A stretch of 12,500 nucleotides of DNA from Glandiceps talaboti (taxonomy: Eukaryota > Hemichordata > Enteropneusta > Spengelidae): assembly GCF_964340395.1 (NCBI RefSeq), contig NC_135558.1, positions 5,530,001 to 5,542,500 of the forward strand. Direction: 5' to 3'. The first letter of the stretch is position 1. The number at the start of each line of letters is the position of its first letter. Positions 9,364 through 12,500 of the stretch are shown here, piece after piece. The notes under the pieces were generated by a model that made no database searches, was not told the origin of the DNA, and saw only the letters and a program-made list of their open reading frames with translations. Both the position numbers and the translations under genes were made by a program.

Positions 9364-9472
9364 GATGAATTCATTTTAAATGAATGAATGAATGAATTCA
9401 TTTTATATGAATGAATGAATGATTGATTGAATGAATGAATGAATGAATGAATGAATGAATGAATGAATGAAT
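9364..9472. repeat. GAAT microsatellite with 27-bp duplication
   Basis: A 27-bp segment containing GAATTCATTTT and TGAATGAATGA occurs at 9365-9391 and again at 9392-9418 with one substitution (AAATG versus ATATG). Two GATT units (9421-9428) then change in phase to eleven GAAT units (9429-9472). Confidence 0.93.
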
Positions 9473-9580
9473 ACCCTCAACTTCAAAGTACGAACGTTTG
9501 GGTAATTTCTATCAATTGCTCACTTTGATTGCCTGATTTTTTGATTGACCCGCTGATTGGTTGTATGCTTCATGACCCTA

Positions 9581-9732
9581 GATCAATTGATCGATCGATC
9601 GCTTGATTGATTGATTGATTGATTGATTAATTAATTAATTAATTAATTCATTCATTCATTCATTCATTCATTCATTCATTCATTCATTCATTCATTCATT
9701 CATTCATTCATTCATTCATCGGTCGATCGATT
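9581..9732. repeat. Compound tetranucleotide array GATC/GATT/AATT/CATT
   Basis: Thirty-eight consecutive in-phase tetramers: GATC, AATT, three GATC, GCTT, six GATT (9605-9628), five AATT (9629-9648), seventeen CATT (9649-9716), then CATC, GGTC, GATC and GATT. The main blocks share the form NATT and differ only in the first base. The CATT block is complementary to the GAAT block at 9429-9472. Confidence 0.96.
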
Positions 9733-12380
9733 AGCGGATCTATCAATACTGATCTAGCAATTGATAACCCATACTTATGTACGTTGACAAAGTGACCACT
9801 TAATTGATTTACCAATTGATAAATTAATAAACTGATATAAATAGTTCCATCGTTAGTATCTCATTATTTCATAAAACTACGTATCATTATTTTTTCATAA
9901 ATCAAGTTTTATTGCCATTAATATAGCCATTCTTTATTAAAATTCATAAACCGTATTCTTATTAATATCATAAAAAATAATTTTAAGAGCGCACCATTCC
10001 AACATTATATTATGCCTTTGAAAACACTAGTGAGGTGAATATAGCAATAATGAGTGATGGAAAGTGACGGCAATGCAGTGTCTCCATCATTATTCATTTA
10101 GCGTAGCAAGTCTAGGTGTTCAGCGTGATGTGTCTTCTGTGTATAGAGATAATAAGGAGACGATAAAAATGTCATCAGCTTTGCTCTGACTCCCTCATCT
10201 TTTAACCGAAACAGTACTGGTCTGAGTGTCATTTTGTCAGTGAGATTGATCGCTTCATTACCACGATTAGAAGGGAGGAAAATTGAAATAAAGAGAAAAA
10301 TGTTGCCCGTTTCTTGGAAGGAAAACTGACTTAATTAGGAATTTTCTGCTGAATTGATCTCATTTATAGCGTTGATGGGATGTCGATTCTCTGGACGGTT
10401 TAAAACTGAGATATTGGCCTGTTTATGTATTCAGAGCGAATTTTTGGACAGCCTTAAGTTTTAAACATTTATGGGAATAGTCGAATACATGTGCTGATAA
10501 AGTGGCGATTTATTCTGGTTATCTTCGTATTGTCTTGCGACCACTCAGTAACGTAAACCGATGTTACATGCCGTTTATAACTTTTACATGGGTCTTGCCG
10601 ACGGTTGACCTTCGTCCGCCATGTTTGTTTTTCTGTCTTTTTTGCCCGTTATACTTCCAATCTGTCGCCATATATTGGACTCTAAATACATTCGTCCTGT
10701 GCTGATATTATTAACATGTAACAGTTTAAATAACTGCATTGAACATCCGTATTGATTATAGCTGGGTTGTCATTTCTAAATAACCATTTAAAATATGTCG
10801 TGGAATTTTGAAATGTATAAGCTTAAACGTTGCTATTCCCTTTAATAGGAAGTACTGTGAGTCAGTGTGAATCATTTAATGGAATAGATACCCTCAAGTA
10901 ACGAGACAATTCATTCAATCAATTTACACATTTTGAATGTTTTGCTCTGTGATCCTATTGCTCTGCTGCTAGCTTCTGTCATTCACTCCTGTAATTCAGA
11001 GTTACTCCTACGAAAAGTACAAAGTTCTTGCTATTAATGCAACTGAAAACAAAATTGGATTGTTTGGTTGGTTTGACTCAATCACAAATTACAAACTCAG
11101 CTAACCAAAACTATCAAATCTTAGTAACTCCATACTTGTATCAATTTAATAGTGTAATTCAGAAAGAAAATGATATAATTGCTCTAATAAAAATGAAATC
11201 TACAATTTTAAGAAGGGAGTGTCTATTTCATGTTAAGTTATAAACTGTAACTATATTATATATATATATATTGTGATGTGTGTTGTTTATTCACTAGATT
11301 GTGTATATTTCAACTGATTTACCATTCCATCTCACCGCATGCGTTTCTCTCCTTTTCTCGACTTTCTGACGAACATATGTATTGATGTGGCAGGACTGAA
11401 AACAAGGCAAATAGACATCATAGTATGGCCCCAAGTAAGATTGAAATGAGATTGTCAACACATGTGCAAAATTAATAGAAGTAGCGTAATGGAGTTACTA
11501 AATAGTCTTATCGGTCCACTTAACTACAACGGTATACGAAACACAAAGAATTATTGACCATGCCTCCAAGCTAATATCGCATCTAGTCCCGCGGGTTCTC
11601 ATCAGTAATTGACAACTTTATGATTTTCTCTCTCCGTCGACTCTTTATTGTTTACCGTTGGGTATTTTCGGCAGTCGTAGCCCGGGGTACTTTTGCCAAT
11701 ACAAAGCCTGAAATCCGCCTCTTATATAATCTTCAGTGTGTGACTTCTAGTTACAAAGGTTTGCATAGTGCTTAATTGTGAAATATAATATTACAAATTT
11801 GATATTTTCACACTTGAGGTTTTCACAAAGAGTAAATATTGTATATGCTCAAAACATGGGAAGTATTTGAACCAAGGAACGGTTTCTACAGATGCGTGTG
11901 TGATGAGACTTGGCGTAGTACAGAATCGTTCAATACAGCCTGTGTGCGTGCAAGTTCGTTGCTCATTTTTGAGAGCAAAAATTATGAAAATATGTGATCG
12001 ATTTTCTTAATTTTCGAACTTGAAGCATTTTTTTTCAATACCATAAGAGATTTGTCAGCACAGAAAGGATACCAGTTAAAAACGGTATTATCCATTATTC
12101 GTCGTCGAAATGCCTGATACAAATGTCAAAGTCAAATTCAAATACAACACAATCAATACATTTTAACTGAAACATTTTCTCTGATTTTTGAAGTATTGTC
12201 TGCAGTGTTTTACCATTTTCCAAAATTCCTCAATTTTTTTATTTCAATTATCTTTATTAGTAAAATAATTGAAAATCAATTGCAATAAATGGTAGTCTAT
12301 ATTATCACGTGTTAGATCATACTATAGCGTTTTGTAGTGCCATTTTGTCGATTGCTGTGTATCGCTCTAGAACTTGAGAT
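9733..12380. other. Non-coding stretch without recognisable genes
   Basis: AT-rich sequence, most extreme at about 9830-10010. Plus-strand frames of 67-71 codons (10502-10705, starting at GTG; 11028-11243) have no recognisable motif. A short TA tract lies at about 11256-11271. A hairpin at 12242-12274 is listed separately. I see no RNA gene or repeat family here. Confidence 0.55.
12242..12274. repeat. 14-bp stem inverted repeat with tetraloop
   Basis: TTTCAATTAT (12242-12251) pairs exactly with ATAATTGAAA (12265-12274). After one bulged C, TTTA (12253-12256) pairs with TAAA (12261-12264) around the loop TTAG. The stem is entirely AT-rich apart from one G-C pair. It is too short for a microRNA precursor and has no neighbouring gene. 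Confidence 0.6.
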
Positions 12381-12401
12381 GGCGGGCGGGGGGGGGGGAG
12401 G
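12381..12401 (+). repeat. G-rich tract with quadruplex potential
   Basis: GGCGGGC is followed by an 11-G run (12388-12398) and AGG. The 15 bases 12384-12398 satisfy four G-triplets with one-base loops, so the plus strand can form a compact G-quadruplex. The surroundings are AT-rich and there is no gene start nearby, so no regulatory role can be assigned. Confidence 0.7.
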
Positions 12402-12500
12402 TTGTTGTCCCGTCACTGATGACTCGGACTAATGGTTGCTAACGATGCGTCATTTTTTCGTAGATAGATAAACGAGCTATATGTCGAAAGCTTTAATGAT

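Noticed and set aside
11720-11735. A TATA-box-like TTATATAAT in a slightly GC-richer stretch
   Set aside because: Such words are expected often in AT-rich DNA, and no gene follows.

Overview
This window looks like gene-free, AT-rich nuclear DNA from a eukaryote, most likely an invertebrate animal. I infer this from four things: low GC (about one third, by eye), many long tri- and tetranucleotide microsatellites, two minisatellites, and two copies of a short non-coding transposon-like repeat. CG dinucleotides do not look strongly depleted, which argues mildly against a vertebrate. No species can be named from what is here. I found no bacterial-style gene organisation, no rRNA, no CRISPR array and no tRNA. 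No open frame can be defended as a gene or exon: the longest frames are simply repeat arrays read through without a stop, or lie inside the repeated element, and several have no ATG.

Layout. 215-596 is an apparently complete MITE-like element with inverted ends of about 35 bp; a shorter, internally deleted relative lies at 8476-8795. 797-982 is a nearly identical two-copy 95-bp tandem duplication. 1571-1846 is a 44-bp minisatellite with a decayed tail to about 1960. 3381-3538 is a long (TTG)16(TGG)30 tract, followed at 3656-4162 by a 45-bp minisatellite of eleven full units plus a partial one. That array shows a three-unit higher-order pattern. 5899-6400 holds an ATCT/GTCT array, a TA tract and a second GTCT array. 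8956-9732 is a dense block of GACT, GATT, GAAT, GATC, AATT and CATT arrays. The remaining stretches (983-1570, 1961-3380, 4163-5898, 6401-8475, 9733-12380) look like ordinary non-coding sequence with a few small inverted repeats.

No genes work together here, and I see no convincing new biological system. Four observations deserve a second look: the MITE family and the pattern of deletions in its second copy; the three-unit order in the 45-bp array; the compound microsatellites, whose units change by single substitutions while keeping phase over 100-230 bp; and two complementary tetranucleotide arrays that could form a long hairpin.
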